DNA of 41,032 bases. Origin: an uncultured Lachnospiraceae bacterium. GTDB taxonomy: Bacteria > Bacillota > Clostridia > Lachnospirales > Lachnospiraceae. How positions within the stretch are numbered: position 1 is the first letter of the stretch; the number at the start of each line of letters is the position of its first letter. Below the pieces are notes generated by a model. That model worked only from the letters and a program-made list of their open reading frames with translations. It ran no database searches and was not told the origin of the DNA. This document shows, one piece after another, positions 25,546-33,955 of this stretch. Where the stretch lies: positions 1 through 41,032 of the forward strand of contig CATOOV010000025.1 in the NCBI GenBank assembly GCA_951801955.1, written 5' to 3'. Position numbers and translations under genes: made by a program.

Positions 25546-27156
25546 CTACAACAAACGCCGCACGGTAATAATCTCACGGTATGTAGCATTGTCATAAGCG
25601 ACGATTCCATATGCAGTCCCTTTTGCATGGACAATCTGCCCATTCCCCATATAAATCGCCACATGACCAGCATAACAAATCAAGTCTCCCGGCTGTGCAT
25701 TGGCATAACTGACCTCTTGTCCTACAGAACGCTGTGCATAAGAGTAACTTGGAATACTGATTCCAAAATGTGCATAGACATAACTGGTAAATCCACTGCA
25801 ATCAGCGCCAGTATTCGGATCTTTCCCACCCCATACATAGGGATTTCCAACAAAGCTTAACGCATATTGAACAAGTTCACTTCCGCTGATACCAGTACTG
25901 TTTCCTGGATCAGCGTCCTCTCCGCCAGACCCTCCAGTTTCCTCTGGTATCTCAGACCCTCCGCTTTCTTCTGGTATCTCAGAATTTCCAGTATCTTCAG
26001 AGCCGCCTTCGTTTCCTGTGCCGCTGGTATCTTCAGAGCCTCCTTCGTTTCCTGTGCTGCCGGTATCTTCAGAGCCGCCTTCGTTTCCTGTGCCGCTGGT
26101 ATCTTCAGAGCCTCCTTCGTTTCCTGTGCTGCCGGTATCTTCAGAGCCTCCTTCGTTTCCTGTGCTGCTGGTATCTTCAGAGCCTCCTTCGTTTCCTGTG
26201 CTGCTGGTATCTTCAAAGCCTCCGCCATTTCCACTGCTTTCCTCTGGTATGTCAGATTCATTGTTTTCCTCTGGTATCTCACTGGAATCGTCATTGGATG
26301 CTGCAAGCTGCTGCTGCATACGTTCCAAACGCTCTTGTTCCAGGCGCTGCTGCTCTTTGCGCTCTTGCTCCCTGCGTGCCTGCTCTTTGCGCTCTTGTTC
26401 CAGGCGTGCCTGTTCCTGGCGCTCTTTCTCAATTCGTTCATTTTCCTTGGCAATAATTACATTCTGGGCATTGATCGTATCTTGATATTGTGCCGCCAAT
26501 ACCTGTGCTGCTTCCAATTTTTCGCCAAAATCTTTGGCTTCTCCCTGCTTTTGTTCAATCATGGAGCGGTAATTTGCCTCTGCAACCTGGTATTCTGCCT
26601 GCTTGTCTTTTAATGCGGCAACCTCTTTTTTCTGCTGTTTTTGCAGTTTTGCCACTTGCTTTTTCGCAGTTTCATACTCTTTCAGCAAATTCCGGTCATA
26701 GTCATACATCTCATTGACATATTCCACCCGATTCAAAAGATCAGCTATGGTTTTGGACTCCAGGATACTGGTAAGCATTGCCGTGTCGCCCTTCTCGTAC
26801 ATAAAACGAATCCGAAGCTTCATTGCCTCATATTGGTCCTTTTCGTCCTTCTTTGCCTTTTTGAGTTCCTCCTTGGTCTGCGCGAGCTCATCCTGCTTAA
26901 TGGCAAGCTCCTCCTCAACAACGGACAAATCCACAATTACATTTACCAGCTCCGCATCCAAGGCATCAATCTCTTCTTCAAGCTGTCTTTGCTGCTGTTC
27001 TATGCTGTCAATCTCACTCTGCTTTGAATTTAAATTACTCTGCGCTTCCTTCTTCTTAGACTCTGCCTCAGACTTCTTATCTGCCAAAGCAACTGAAAAT
27101 TGTGAAAATCCCATAGCCAACACCAGTAAAAATGCAATCAGCTTTTTTGATTTCAT
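25546..27156 (-). CDS. Secreted NlpC/P60 peptidoglycan endopeptidase with coiled coil and repeat linker
   Basis: A 536-residue exported wall hydrolase. The signal peptide is about 1-25 (cleavage near ALADKK). A long coiled coil (about 27-290) resembles the N-terminus of CwlO-type hydrolases and ends in a Gln/Glu/Arg-rich stretch. A Ser/Thr/Gly/Glu linker of 12-residue units (about 312-390) follows. The C-terminal NlpC/P60 domain has Cys453 (DCSGF), His498 (GHVAIY) and His510 (VHAKG), the expected catalytic set. GGAG lies just before the ATG. A separate promoter lies 40-70 nt upstream, so it is a single-gene unit. It probably cuts stem peptides during growth or separation. Confidence 0.92.
   Translation of the reverse strand: MKSKKLIAFLLVLAMGFSQFSVALADKKSEAESKKKEAQSNLNSKQSEIDSIEQQQRQLEEEIDALDAELVNVIVDLSVVEEELAIKQDELAQTKEELKKAKKDEKDQYEAMKLRIRFMYEKGDTAMLTSILESKTIADLLNRVEYVNEMYDYDRNLLKEYETAKKQVAKLQKQQKKEVAALKDKQAEYQVAEANYRSMIEQKQGEAKDFGEKLEAAQVLAAQYQDTINAQNVIIAKENERIEKERQEQARLEQERKEQARREQERKEQQRLEQERLERMQQQLAASNDDSSEIPEENNESDIPEESSGNGGGFEDTSSTGNEGGSEDTSSTGNEGGSEDTGSTGNEGGSEDTSGTGNEGGSEDTGSTGNEGGSEDTSGTGNEGGSEDTGNSEIPEESGGSEIPEETGGSGGEDADPGNSTGISGSELVQYALSFVGNPYVWGGKDPNTGADCSGFTSYVYAHFGISIPSYSYAQRSVGQEVSYANAQPGDLICYAGHVAIYMGNGQIVHAKGTAYGIVAYDNATYREIITVRRLL
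25987..26222 (-). repeat. 36-bp tandem repeat in NlpC/P60 linker
   Basis: About six and a half copies of a 36-bp unit encode EDTSSTGNEGGS and close variants (SGT, GST). It forms a flexible extracellular linker. Strain-to-strain variation in copy number is likely. Confidence 0.9.
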
Positions 27157-27194
27157 GCTTGTCTCCTTTCTATGTATTTTTGATGTTCAAAGTG

Positions 27195-27223
27195 ATTATA
27201 ACATCATATCGCCAGGATAGCAA
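27195..27223 (-). promoter_or_regulatory. Sigma-A promoter of NlpC/P60 gene
   Basis: TTGCTA (27218-27223), a 17-bp spacer and TATAAT with upstream TG (27195-27200) read toward the gene. The leader is about 35 nt. Confidence 0.75.
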
Positions 27224-27239
27224 CTAAAGAGTCTCTGAT

Positions 27240-27424
27240 TTTTTATTCTATAGGAAATACCTTTTCACGTTAAAACATGAAAGTGTCTTCCTATAGAATA
27301 AAAAATAATATGCGCACGCGCACAAGTGGAAAAATATTGCTGCGCAAATGTGCGCGGCGCGGAACAAAAGATGCGTTTGCAAAAATAATTGTTCGCGCAG
27401 GTGCGTGAAACGCACTTTTGTTCT
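27240..27424 (-). repeat. Mosaic intergenic repeat, copy A5, acting as LRR-gene terminator
   Basis: On the minus strand it begins GAACAAAAGTGCGTTTCACG, 2 nt after the LRR stop. It continues through the GC-rich head and ends in a hairpin with arms ATTCTATAGGAA and TTCCTATAGAAT followed by T-runs (27240-27308). It is placed and oriented as a terminator. Confidence 0.85.
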
Positions 27425-27425
27425 G

Positions 27426-30308
27426 CTATTTTTTTGTTGTAACCGTTTTCACTTTGGACCAATTTGAGTAAATATTCTGAGTTTTTCCCTTTACCTTTAC
27501 TGCTTTATAAGTACGGATTCGAACATAATATTTCTTTTTTGCCTTCAATTTCGTTATCTTTGCAGAGACCGTACTGTTCTTGTTAACCAAAACTGTACCC
27601 GTTGTTCCCTTGGCAAATTTACCGCTTGTAGAATACTGTATCTGATAGCCGCTTGACTGGCTTGCCTGCTTTGCCCATTTTGCCTGGAAACCTTTGGATT
27701 TTGCTGTAAGGCTTTTTATGGAAGAACCTTTTGGCAAAATAGTAAATGTCCGTTCAACGGCTCCCTTATAATTACCCTTAAATTTAATGGTTACTGTATG
27801 TACCCCTACGTTCTTCCTGTCTGTAGCATAACTTACCGTATAATCCGTTCCTTTTTTCAATGCCTTCTTTTTACTGTCCGTTACTGTGACAGAAATCGTC
27901 CGTGCCTTTCCGTTATAGGTAAGTTTCGTGGAAGACAATGTTGCAGCGTTTGGCGCATAGATCACTTGCGCTTTTTGTGATTTTCCGCAAATGGTACACT
28001 TTTTGGTGATGCTGCCATTCTTCTTCCAAGATGCTTTCACAACGGTAGATTTGTAATTATGTTTACATTCTGTACGATAGCGGTAGGTAAGACCCTGCTC
28101 TTTTGCATAGCTCTCCGCATGGCTGTTTGCATCTACCAAAAGGGTTAAACTCTTTTGGCAGCCTCCAAACATCCCATATCCCATTTCTTTCACACTGGCA
28201 GGAATCACGATTTCTTTCAGATTTTTGCAATCAACAAAAGCATACCTTCCAATCCTGGCCACAGTGTCTGGCACTTCCATTTTTGTCAGGGCGCTGCACC
28301 CATAAAATGCCATCTCTTCAATCTCTGTAAGACCTTTGGGCAGTTTAATTTCTGTCAGGGCGCTGCATCCGCTGAATGCTTCCTCTCCAATGTACTCCGT
28401 TTTCGCAGACAGTATGACTTTCTTTAAGCTGATACAGCCGCTGAAAGTTTGGGCTTCAATATCAGTAACATTTTCTGGAATCTCAATTTGCGCAAGGTTA
28501 AAACAGCCGAGAAATGCTGCTGACCCAATTGCCTCCACTTCCTTGGGCAAAGTGACTTTCGCAAGGCTGGTGCATCCCTGGAACGCACTCTCTCCCACAT
28601 AACTGATCCCCTGGGGAATTTCTACTTCAGTAATACCAGACAATCCTTGAAATGCTTCATCCCCAATTCCCGTTACCTGTTTTCCCTCCAACTGTGAGGG
28701 AAGCGTGAGCTTTGTATTTGTTCCAAGATAGCCAACCAATTCCAAAGTCCCATCACCCAAATCTTGGCAGCGATAATCCCCTTTCGTCTCCACAGAGTTG
28801 TCTCCGGGATCGTCTGGGTCATCGGGGTCGTCTGGGTCATCGGGATCATTCGGATCATCGGGGTCGTCTGGGTCATCGGGATCCTCCAGGTCGCCCACAT
28901 AACGATAGGGGATCTGATGTTCCTTTGCAAAAGCCTCTGCATAACTGTCTTTTACTACAACAAAACTTAAACTCTCTTCCTCTTCATTCCACTCACTGAA
29001 ATCTGGAACAATCTTTTGGACACTTGCCGGAAATGTAATTTCCTGCAAATCAATACATCCCCAAAATGCTGTGCCCTGAATCTCTGTTACCCCTTCTGGT
29101 ATCACCAGTTCTGTCCTGCCGCCAGGACAAACGCTTAGAGAGCTTCCGCTTTTATTATATAAAACACCGTCGATGGATTTGAATCTCTTATTGTTTTTGT
29201 CCACATTGATGTCAATCAGGCTGATACAACTGCTGAAGGGGTCAGTACCAACATTTTCCAATGCCGCCGGCATATTGACCTCCGTCAGGCTTTCACATCC
29301 ATAAAACGCTCCGCCGTCAATGCTTGCCACCGTCTGAGGTATAGTATAGCTTCCTTGCATATTCCCAGGGCAGCAAATCAATTTTGTCTTGTCTTTATTA
29401 AACAATACGCCATTCTCTGACACATAATTGGGATTGCCTTCCTCTACAACCACTGCATGTAACTCATCACAATATCCAAAGGGGTTTGACCCGATGTCTG
29501 AAAGATTTTTAGGAATTGTAACTTCCCCCACTACGCTGATGCAATGCCAGAAAGCACTGCCTCCAAGACTCTTAAGCCCTTGGGGAAGCGTAATTCCAGT
29601 TAAACTGGAACAATCTTGAAAAGCCGCGGATTCAATCTCCTCCAGCCCTTCTGGAAACTCAATTTGTGTTAAACTGATACAACTGTCAAAGGCAGACTGT
29701 CCTATTTTTTTTAGAGAGCCAGGCAGCTTAACATCCACCAGGCTGGAACATTCTACAAACGAGGAAGATTTAATTTCTTCCAACCCCTCCGGCAAAACAA
29801 GATCGTCAAGAAGGTTGCAGCCGCTAAATGTCCCCTTCTCCACGGAAGTAATTCCCTGGGGAATTGTAATTGCATCTAAATTGGCACAATTTGCAAAGGC
29901 ACCCTCCCCCAAATATGCCATGGTATTTGGAAGATTAATTTCTGACAAACTGGTACAACCATAAAAGGCATTGTCCCCAATATAGGTAATCCCTTCTTCC
30001 GGCATCGTCACCTGGACTAAATTACTACAACCCCGAAATGCTTCATTTCCAATACGGGTAACCTTTTTTCCATTCAGCTCTGCAGGAATTGCCACTTCTG
30101 TACATTCTTTGTCAGATACACTGATAATTTGCAAAGTACCATCCTGTAAATCATTGGTAATAAACTGATCTTGCTCCTGCCCTGGCTCTTCCTCCTGTGC
30201 CTCCGCCTGCAGTTCATCATTCCCCTGTGCCTGGACTCCTGTCTGTGGTATGCCGGAACATGCCAGCGCCAAGGCAAGCCCAATAGATATTGCTTTGTAT
30301 TTTTTCAT
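27426..30308 (-). CDS. BspA-like leucine-rich-repeat surface protein
   Basis: A 960-residue secreted protein. The signal peptide is about 1-28. Two blocks of about 22-23-residue BspA/TpLRR repeats (LRR_5) follow, for example IPQGITSVEKGTFSGCNLL. The first block is about 65-470 and the second about 515-725. An Asp/Pro linker of DPD units separates them. Next is a CxxC-containing segment (CKHNYKS... CTICGKSQ) and an Ig-like beta domain (LTYNGKARTISVTV). A fibronectin type III-like C-terminus (about 865-960) ends the protein without an LPxTG anchor. Such proteins bind host or bacterial surfaces. ATG 30308 has AAGGAG 10 nt upstream; a TTG two codons earlier is less likely. Confidence 0.9.
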   Translation of the reverse strand: MKKYKAISIGLALALACSGIPQTGVQAQGNDELQAEAQEEEPGQEQDQFITNDLQDGTLQIISVSDKECTEVAIPAELNGKKVTRIGNEAFRGCSNLVQVTMPEEGITYIGDNAFYGCTSLSEINLPNTMAYLGEGAFANCANLDAITIPQGITSVEKGTFSGCNLLDDLVLPEGLEEIKSSSFVECSSLVDVKLPGSLKKIGQSAFDSCISLTQIEFPEGLEEIESAAFQDCSSLTGITLPQGLKSLGGSAFWHCISVVGEVTIPKNLSDIGSNPFGYCDELHAVVVEEGNPNYVSENGVLFNKDKTKLICCPGNMQGSYTIPQTVASIDGGAFYGCESLTEVNMPAALENVGTDPFSSCISLIDINVDKNNKRFKSIDGVLYNKSGSSLSVCPGGRTELVIPEGVTEIQGTAFWGCIDLQEITFPASVQKIVPDFSEWNEEEESLSFVVVKDSYAEAFAKEHQIPYRYVGDLEDPDDPDDPDDPNDPDDPDDPDDPDDPGDNSVETKGDYRCQDLGDGTLELVGYLGTNTKLTLPSQLEGKQVTGIGDEAFQGLSGITEVEIPQGISYVGESAFQGCTSLAKVTLPKEVEAIGSAAFLGCFNLAQIEIPENVTDIEAQTFSGCISLKKVILSAKTEYIGEEAFSGCSALTEIKLPKGLTEIEEMAFYGCSALTKMEVPDTVARIGRYAFVDCKNLKEIVIPASVKEMGYGMFGGCQKSLTLLVDANSHAESYAKEQGLTYRYRTECKHNYKSTVVKASWKKNGSITKKCTICGKSQKAQVIYAPNAATLSSTKLTYNGKARTISVTVTDSKKKALKKGTDYTVSYATDRKNVGVHTVTIKFKGNYKGAVERTFTILPKGSSIKSLTAKSKGFQAKWAKQASQSSGYQIQYSTSGKFAKGTTGTVLVNKNSTVSAKITKLKAKKKYYVRIRTYKAVKVKGKTQNIYSNWSKVKTVTTKK
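28804..28893 (-). repeat. DPD-coding 9-bp repeat in LRR protein
   Basis: Short repeats encode an Asp-Asp-Pro linker between the two LRR blocks. The acidic stretch may bind calcium, but that is a guess. Confidence 0.85.
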
Positions 30309-30501
30309 AACCAAACTTCTCCTTCCCTATACTTTATGTTGGTTTAAGACTGGATTTGGCGAGTTTTGGCGCGGGATTCTGTCCAGCTTTTGCTGGCATC
30401 TACCTTTTTAGACTCACTCGCGCCCTCGCAAAGCGCATATAGCTTATACAACATCTGATTTAATATTATGACAAAAGTTGGTATATTTCAAGCCCAAAAA
30501 A

Positions 30502-30535
30502 GGGCTGTCGCTGAATTACATTTTCAGGACAACCC
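30502..30535 (-). terminator. Hairpin terminator at left edge of plus-strand island
   Basis: On the minus strand GGGTTGTCCTGAA pairs with TTCAGCGACAGCCC, followed by TTTTTT. No minus-strand gene ends here now. A related hairpin lies at 31893-31925 after sipL. The remaining 30309-30501 stretch before the LRR gene holds no gene that I can see. Confidence 0.7.
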
Positions 30536-30652
30536 ATTTCATCAGAGGACACCAAGGAAAAGTTGGAACAGCGTGGCGCCTTTGCCGTGTCTCATATAGT
30601 ATTTTTTATTCTTAAAACTTGTAAAACAGTGCTCCTTCCTTCTATAAAAGCC

Positions 30653-31512
30653 ATGCCTGAACTGCCAGAAGTAGAGACAGTCAAACGGGTATTAGAACCA
30701 CAGATAAAAGGACTGTACATCAATCATGTGACTGTCCGACGACCGGAGGTTGTCGCACACCCTTCAGCGGAGGAATTTTGCGCGCTGCTGACAGGGCAGC
30801 ACATTTCCAACATGATGCGCAGGGGAAAATTTTTAGGCGTGTCATTGGACAGCGGCGATTATTTTGTGCTTCACCTTAGGATGACAGGAGGACTTTTGTT
30901 TACACCCCTGATTACCCGGAGGAAAAGCACACGCATATCATTTTTAAAATGAGCAATGGCTATGAACTGCGTTTTTCCGATACCCGCCGTTTCGGAAGAT
31001 TTTGGTTCCTACAAAAAGGTGAGACAGATACACACAGCGGCATTGCCAAGCTGGGTCTGGAACCGTTCGACAAAAATATGACTGCCGATTACCTGCAAAC
31101 ACATTTTGGAAAATGCAAGAAAACCATAAAAGAATGCCTGCTGGAACAGAACGTAATCGCAGGCATCGGCAATATTTATTCTGACGAAATCCTCTTTACC
31201 GCAGGAATTTATCCTGGACACCGTGCAGACAGCCTGACAAAACATGAGTGGCAGTGTCTTGCCACGGTAATTCCGGAACGCCTTTCTTATTTTATAAACA
31301 AAAATAAGATTTCGCCGGAAGACTATCTGCAAAGCAAAGGGAAGGACTACCACAATACGCCGTTTTTACAGGTTTACGGACATAACGGCAAACAATGCCC
31401 AAAATGCCTGGAATCCTTTTGCCGTACGGTAATCGGCGGACGCAGCAGCGTCTATTGCCCATCGTGCCAAAGCCATGAAAAAGAAGGCAGATATTATGAA
31501 AATTGCCGTTAG
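30653..31512 (+). pseudogene. mutM: Frameshifted formamidopyrimidine-DNA glycosylase
   Basis: MutM removes 8-oxoguanine and other oxidised purines from DNA. The N-terminal MPELPEVETVKRVLEPQ with catalytic Pro2 and Glu3 is intact. So are MMRRGKFLG, QNVIAGIGNIYSDEILF and the zinc finger (CPKC and YCPSC). The frame breaks at the C-run 30905-30908. One more C would join TPPDYPEEKHTHIIFKMSNG and give about 287 residues, the normal length. As written, the first part stops at 30952 after a nonsense tail. No Shine-Dalgarno precedes ATG 30653. It is the only recognisable full gene on the plus strand here. A sequencing error in the C-run is possible. Confidence 0.85.
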
Positions 31513-31639
31513 TTATAAAAATGAAACTATTTTTGAACACTTTGGACATACCAGGCAATCCTAAGTAATGTGGCATTGCAGCCATCATGGCGACCATGGA
31601 AAAGGACACCAATGTGCACAGGAAATGAGAAAAGAATAA
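31496..31639 (+). pseudogene. Internally deleted NifX/NafY-like (dinitrogenase FeMo-cofactor family) protein
   Basis: Not on any long open frame. ATG 31496 overlaps the mutM end and gives MKIAVSYKNETIFEHFGHT, the typical start of small dinitrogenase iron-molybdenum cofactor family proteins. A stop follows at 31562. In the same frame the sequence then reads HCSHHGDHGKGHQCAQ to a stop at 31637. This is like the His/Cys-rich tail of the same family. The middle, roughly 80-100 residues, is missing. A mutM neighbour of this family fits Lachnospiraceae arrangements as I recall them. Confidence 0.65.
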
Positions 31640-31659
31640 AAAGGACAAGCCCCTTATTC

Positions 31660-31870
31660 ATGAGGGGGGCTGGACATCCAATGGATGTCTGTTTGGCGCC
31701 GACCGAAGCAGGGCACAGACCTTGGCTGCTTTGCTGCGCCGAGTGTGGTCACCCAGTGACCTCTTCCATTCATATGAGTGCGCATATTATTATTTCTTCT
31801 ATAGGAAGACACTTTCACGCCTTGATGTAACAAGGTTTTTCTTATAACAGAAAAAGCCCGCAAGGCGAGC
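31660..31870 (+). repeat. Mosaic intergenic repeat, copy A6
   Basis: It carries the GGACATCCAATGGATGTC palindrome and ACCGACCG (as in A7). The head TGCGCCGAGTGTGGTCACCC is close to A1. The CTTCTATAGGAAGACACTTT hairpin start and the AAGCCCGCAAGGCGAGC tail follow. It sits downstream of the plus-strand mutM remnant. No gene is seen in 31640-31930. Confidence 0.8.
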
Positions 31871-31892
31871 TTATTCAGAATGCTTGTTTACA

Positions 31893-31925
31893 GTCTATCG
31901 ATGAATTACGTTTTCAAGGCATCCC
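31893..31925 (-). terminator. Weak hairpin after sipL, related to 30502-30535
   Basis: On the minus strand GGGATGCCTTGAAAACG then TAATTCATCGATAG aligns with the strong terminator at 30502-30535 at about three quarters of positions. Its stem is partly broken and no good T-run follows. It could be a decayed duplicate. Confidence 0.45.
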
Positions 31926-31930
31926 CCCTT

Positions 31931-33490
31931 TTATCCGACGGTCTTGATAATCAAGATCTTATCTCCCCCGCGAATCTGCTCTGAGGAGAGCTGGTTTGTC
32001 TTAACAATCTCTGAGATTGTTGTAAAATTTTCTTTTGCAATATCCCAAAGCTGGTCTCCTTCCTTCACAATATAGCCGATAATACCAGGGCTTTCCTGCA
32101 ATTCTTCCATATTCAATGGTGACTGCTCTACTTCTGTGATCTTTTTCATTTCCTGCTGCTCAAATACAATGCAATTTAAATTCAGAACTGCCTTTACCTC
32201 CACCTGGGTGCTGTCGCTCATCACTGTGGTAAGCTGGTCAATCCCTGTCTGCAAATGATAACGGCAGTCTTTGTTGATTCCTGGCACTTCAATCAGGTAG
32301 TGGAACGGCAAAATATCCCTCATGGAAGCTATGGGCATCCGGTCATCTGCCGTCACATACAAAATCGTCACCTGCAAGGTACCCTCTACCTGGATTCCTC
32401 CGTCAACAATCTCCGCCTGCTCTGCCACTGCATATCCTTCGCTGGCGCAAATCTGCAGCATGGATTCCTGGTTTTTGTCAATACTCATTTTCTCAGAAAT
32501 CTTGCATTTAGAAGAATTTTTCAGCAGCAGTTTCTCAAATACTGCATCCTCATACACTGGGGTAAGTTTCTCATTGACAGCATACAGGTCAGCTACAATT
32601 TGATTCTCTTCCTCTGTGTAGATCTGTACCTCCAGATCCAGCACCACTTCCAGATGAAGCATCCGTTCTTCCCCATCATAATCTGGCTTTGCTTCCAATT
32701 CTATTGCTGATACATCATAGGAAACATCTGAAATCATATCTTCTGTACATCCACTGCAGTCAATCACCCCGGTAAAAGGCAGCGCTGTTTCCATCCATTG
32801 AAGATGCTCATCCTCATCCTCACCTTCATAAAGCACGAATACCAACGCCTCTCCCTTGATGTTTAACTGCTGGTCCACAAGACGCATTTCCACTCCCCGA
32901 AGCTGCACGCTCTTCCATAAAATCTGGCGGATATTTGGTTTGTTTGAGGGAAGTAAAATCTCTTCTTTAAACCGGAAAGTGTCTTTTTTCGACAAAAACA
33001 ACGCCATAGAAGACAAAGTCTGGTCCAAAATCTGGACTCCGCCTTCCTGGTCAACCCCAATAATCAATTCCTCATCATAAACCTCGTCGATTACTGCCTT
33101 TAATACCACCAATGCCTTGACGCTTAATTTTCTGGAATTGATAATTCCAATAGAGAGATCTTCCATTTCCCATTTTAATTTCGCCGTATCATACTCATTT
33201 GCTCCATCAATGGCAAGGCTTTCCTGGAAAGGAATTTCCCCATTCATTGTGTTTATCTTTCCTTCTTCCTGGTCGCTGCGGTATAACAGGGAGAACTTGA
33301 GAACCCCTTTCAACCAGACGTGGTCCTGGGTTATGGTGGTCTCATCCAGCTTCAGTTCCCCTTTATCTAATATAATCCGTATCATATCCGGTTTCATATC
33401 CGGAACATTAAAATCATCATCCAACGTAATCTGGGTTATGGCCTTGCCTTTTTCCCGATTCATATGTATATATTTTTTCGCTAAGTCCAA
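31931..33490 (-). CDS. sipL: SipL-type SPOCS (DUF3794) and LysM spore coat morphogenetic protein
   Basis: A 519-residue protein with repeated SPOCS/DUF3794 modules (starting KGKAITQITLDDDFNVPD) and a C-terminal LysM domain (about 470-517, GYIVKEGDQLWDIAKENF). Length and layout match Clostridioides difficile SipL, which binds SpoIVA and anchors the spore coat. The only start that keeps the conserved N-terminus is TTG 33490, with AGGAG 11 nt upstream. An internal ATG at 33463 lacks a ribosome-binding site. The TTG abuts the T-run of the veg terminator, and the Shine-Dalgarno lies inside that stem. veg lies upstream. Confidence 0.88.
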   Translation of the reverse strand: MDLAKKYIHMNREKGKAITQITLDDDFNVPDMKPDMIRIILDKGELKLDETTITQDHVWLKGVLKFSLLYRSDQEEGKINTMNGEIPFQESLAIDGANEYDTAKLKWEMEDLSIGIINSRKLSVKALVVLKAVIDEVYDEELIIGVDQEGGVQILDQTLSSMALFLSKKDTFRFKEEILLPSNKPNIRQILWKSVQLRGVEMRLVDQQLNIKGEALVFVLYEGEDEDEHLQWMETALPFTGVIDCSGCTEDMISDVSYDVSAIELEAKPDYDGEERMLHLEVVLDLEVQIYTEEENQIVADLYAVNEKLTPVYEDAVFEKLLLKNSSKCKISEKMSIDKNQESMLQICASEGYAVAEQAEIVDGGIQVEGTLQVTILYVTADDRMPIASMRDILPFHYLIEVPGINKDCRYHLQTGIDQLTTVMSDSTQVEVKAVLNLNCIVFEQQEMKKITEVEQSPLNMEELQESPGIIGYIVKEGDQLWDIAKENFTTISEIVKTNQLSSEQIRGGDKILIIKTVG

Positions 33491-33494
33491 AACA

Positions 33495-33549
33495 AAAAAC
33501 GCTCCTATCCTGAATATTGGTACATTCTATTCAGAACAGGGGCGTTTTA
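33495..33549 (-). terminator. veg terminator overlapping the sipL ribosome-binding site
   Basis: Arms AAAACGC/GCGTTTT outside and CTGAATA/TATTCAG inside form a long stem ending in TTTTTTGTTTT on the minus strand. The AGGAG at 33502-33506, the sipL Shine-Dalgarno, lies in the distal arm. Confidence 0.75.
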
Positions 33550-33603
33550 TTCATTTTCTCTGACAGGTATTGATTTGCCTAATACGAAGTTATCTTCGTC
33601 TGA

Positions 33604-33852
33604 TTAACACAATTTCATCCTCACATCCCTTGTCAGAACGTCTGCATAACTAAAAGAAAGAAGTTGTGGTGGATTCTTCTCATTTTCATCATCAATCAAA
33701 ATGGTGAATACGGAAGGATAGGCTCCCTGGATCACTCCTTTTTGAACGTCAATCCTGTTACGGCCCCTGTCCAATTGGATCATGACTTTGTTTCCCAACT
33801 GCCCTAATACAGATGCCCGTACCTTGTTAATATCTGCCTGTTGTACTGCCAT
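33604..33852 (-). CDS. veg: Veg family protein
   Basis: An 82-residue Veg (DUF1021) protein. It is a small basic beta-barrel protein, with residues such as LGNKVMIQLDRGRNRIDVQK and the YPSVFTILID core typical of the family. In Bacillus subtilis veg is highly transcribed and affects biofilm formation and spore outgrowth. I start at ATG 33852 (MAVQQADINK), where GAGGTGG lies 5 nt upstream; the GTG at 33861 is inside the ribosome-binding site. A consensus promoter upstream and a terminator after it make it its own unit. Confidence 0.93.
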   Translation of the reverse strand: MAVQQADINKVRASVLGQLGNKVMIQLDRGRNRIDVQKGVIQGAYPSVFTILIDDENEKNPPQLLSFSYADVLTRDVRMKLC

Positions 33853-33955
33853 TCTTTCCACCTCATTTCACAAATTTGATTAAGGTTCGAAAGAACCCCA
33901 ACCAGAATCCGAGAAGCTTGGGACTTCCCATTACATTAATGACTCGTTCCTTTTT

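Noticed and set aside
25857-26613. Overlapping frames on both strands across the NlpC/P60 linker
   Set aside because: They repeat with the same 36-bp period and are shadows of the low-complexity linker; the minus-strand NlpC/P60 frame has signal peptide and catalytic domain.
30563-30652. Upstream in-frame extension of mutM
   Set aside because: MutM needs its N-terminal Pro exposed after Met removal, so MPELPEV at 30653 must be the start; the extension resembles nothing I recognise.
33582-33593. ATACGAAGTTAT, matching most of a loxP arm
   Set aside because: There is only one arm in loxP-like form, no 8-bp spacer and no second arm; a 12-base match is plausible by chance, and it forms part of a small ACGAAG/CTTCGT hairpin.
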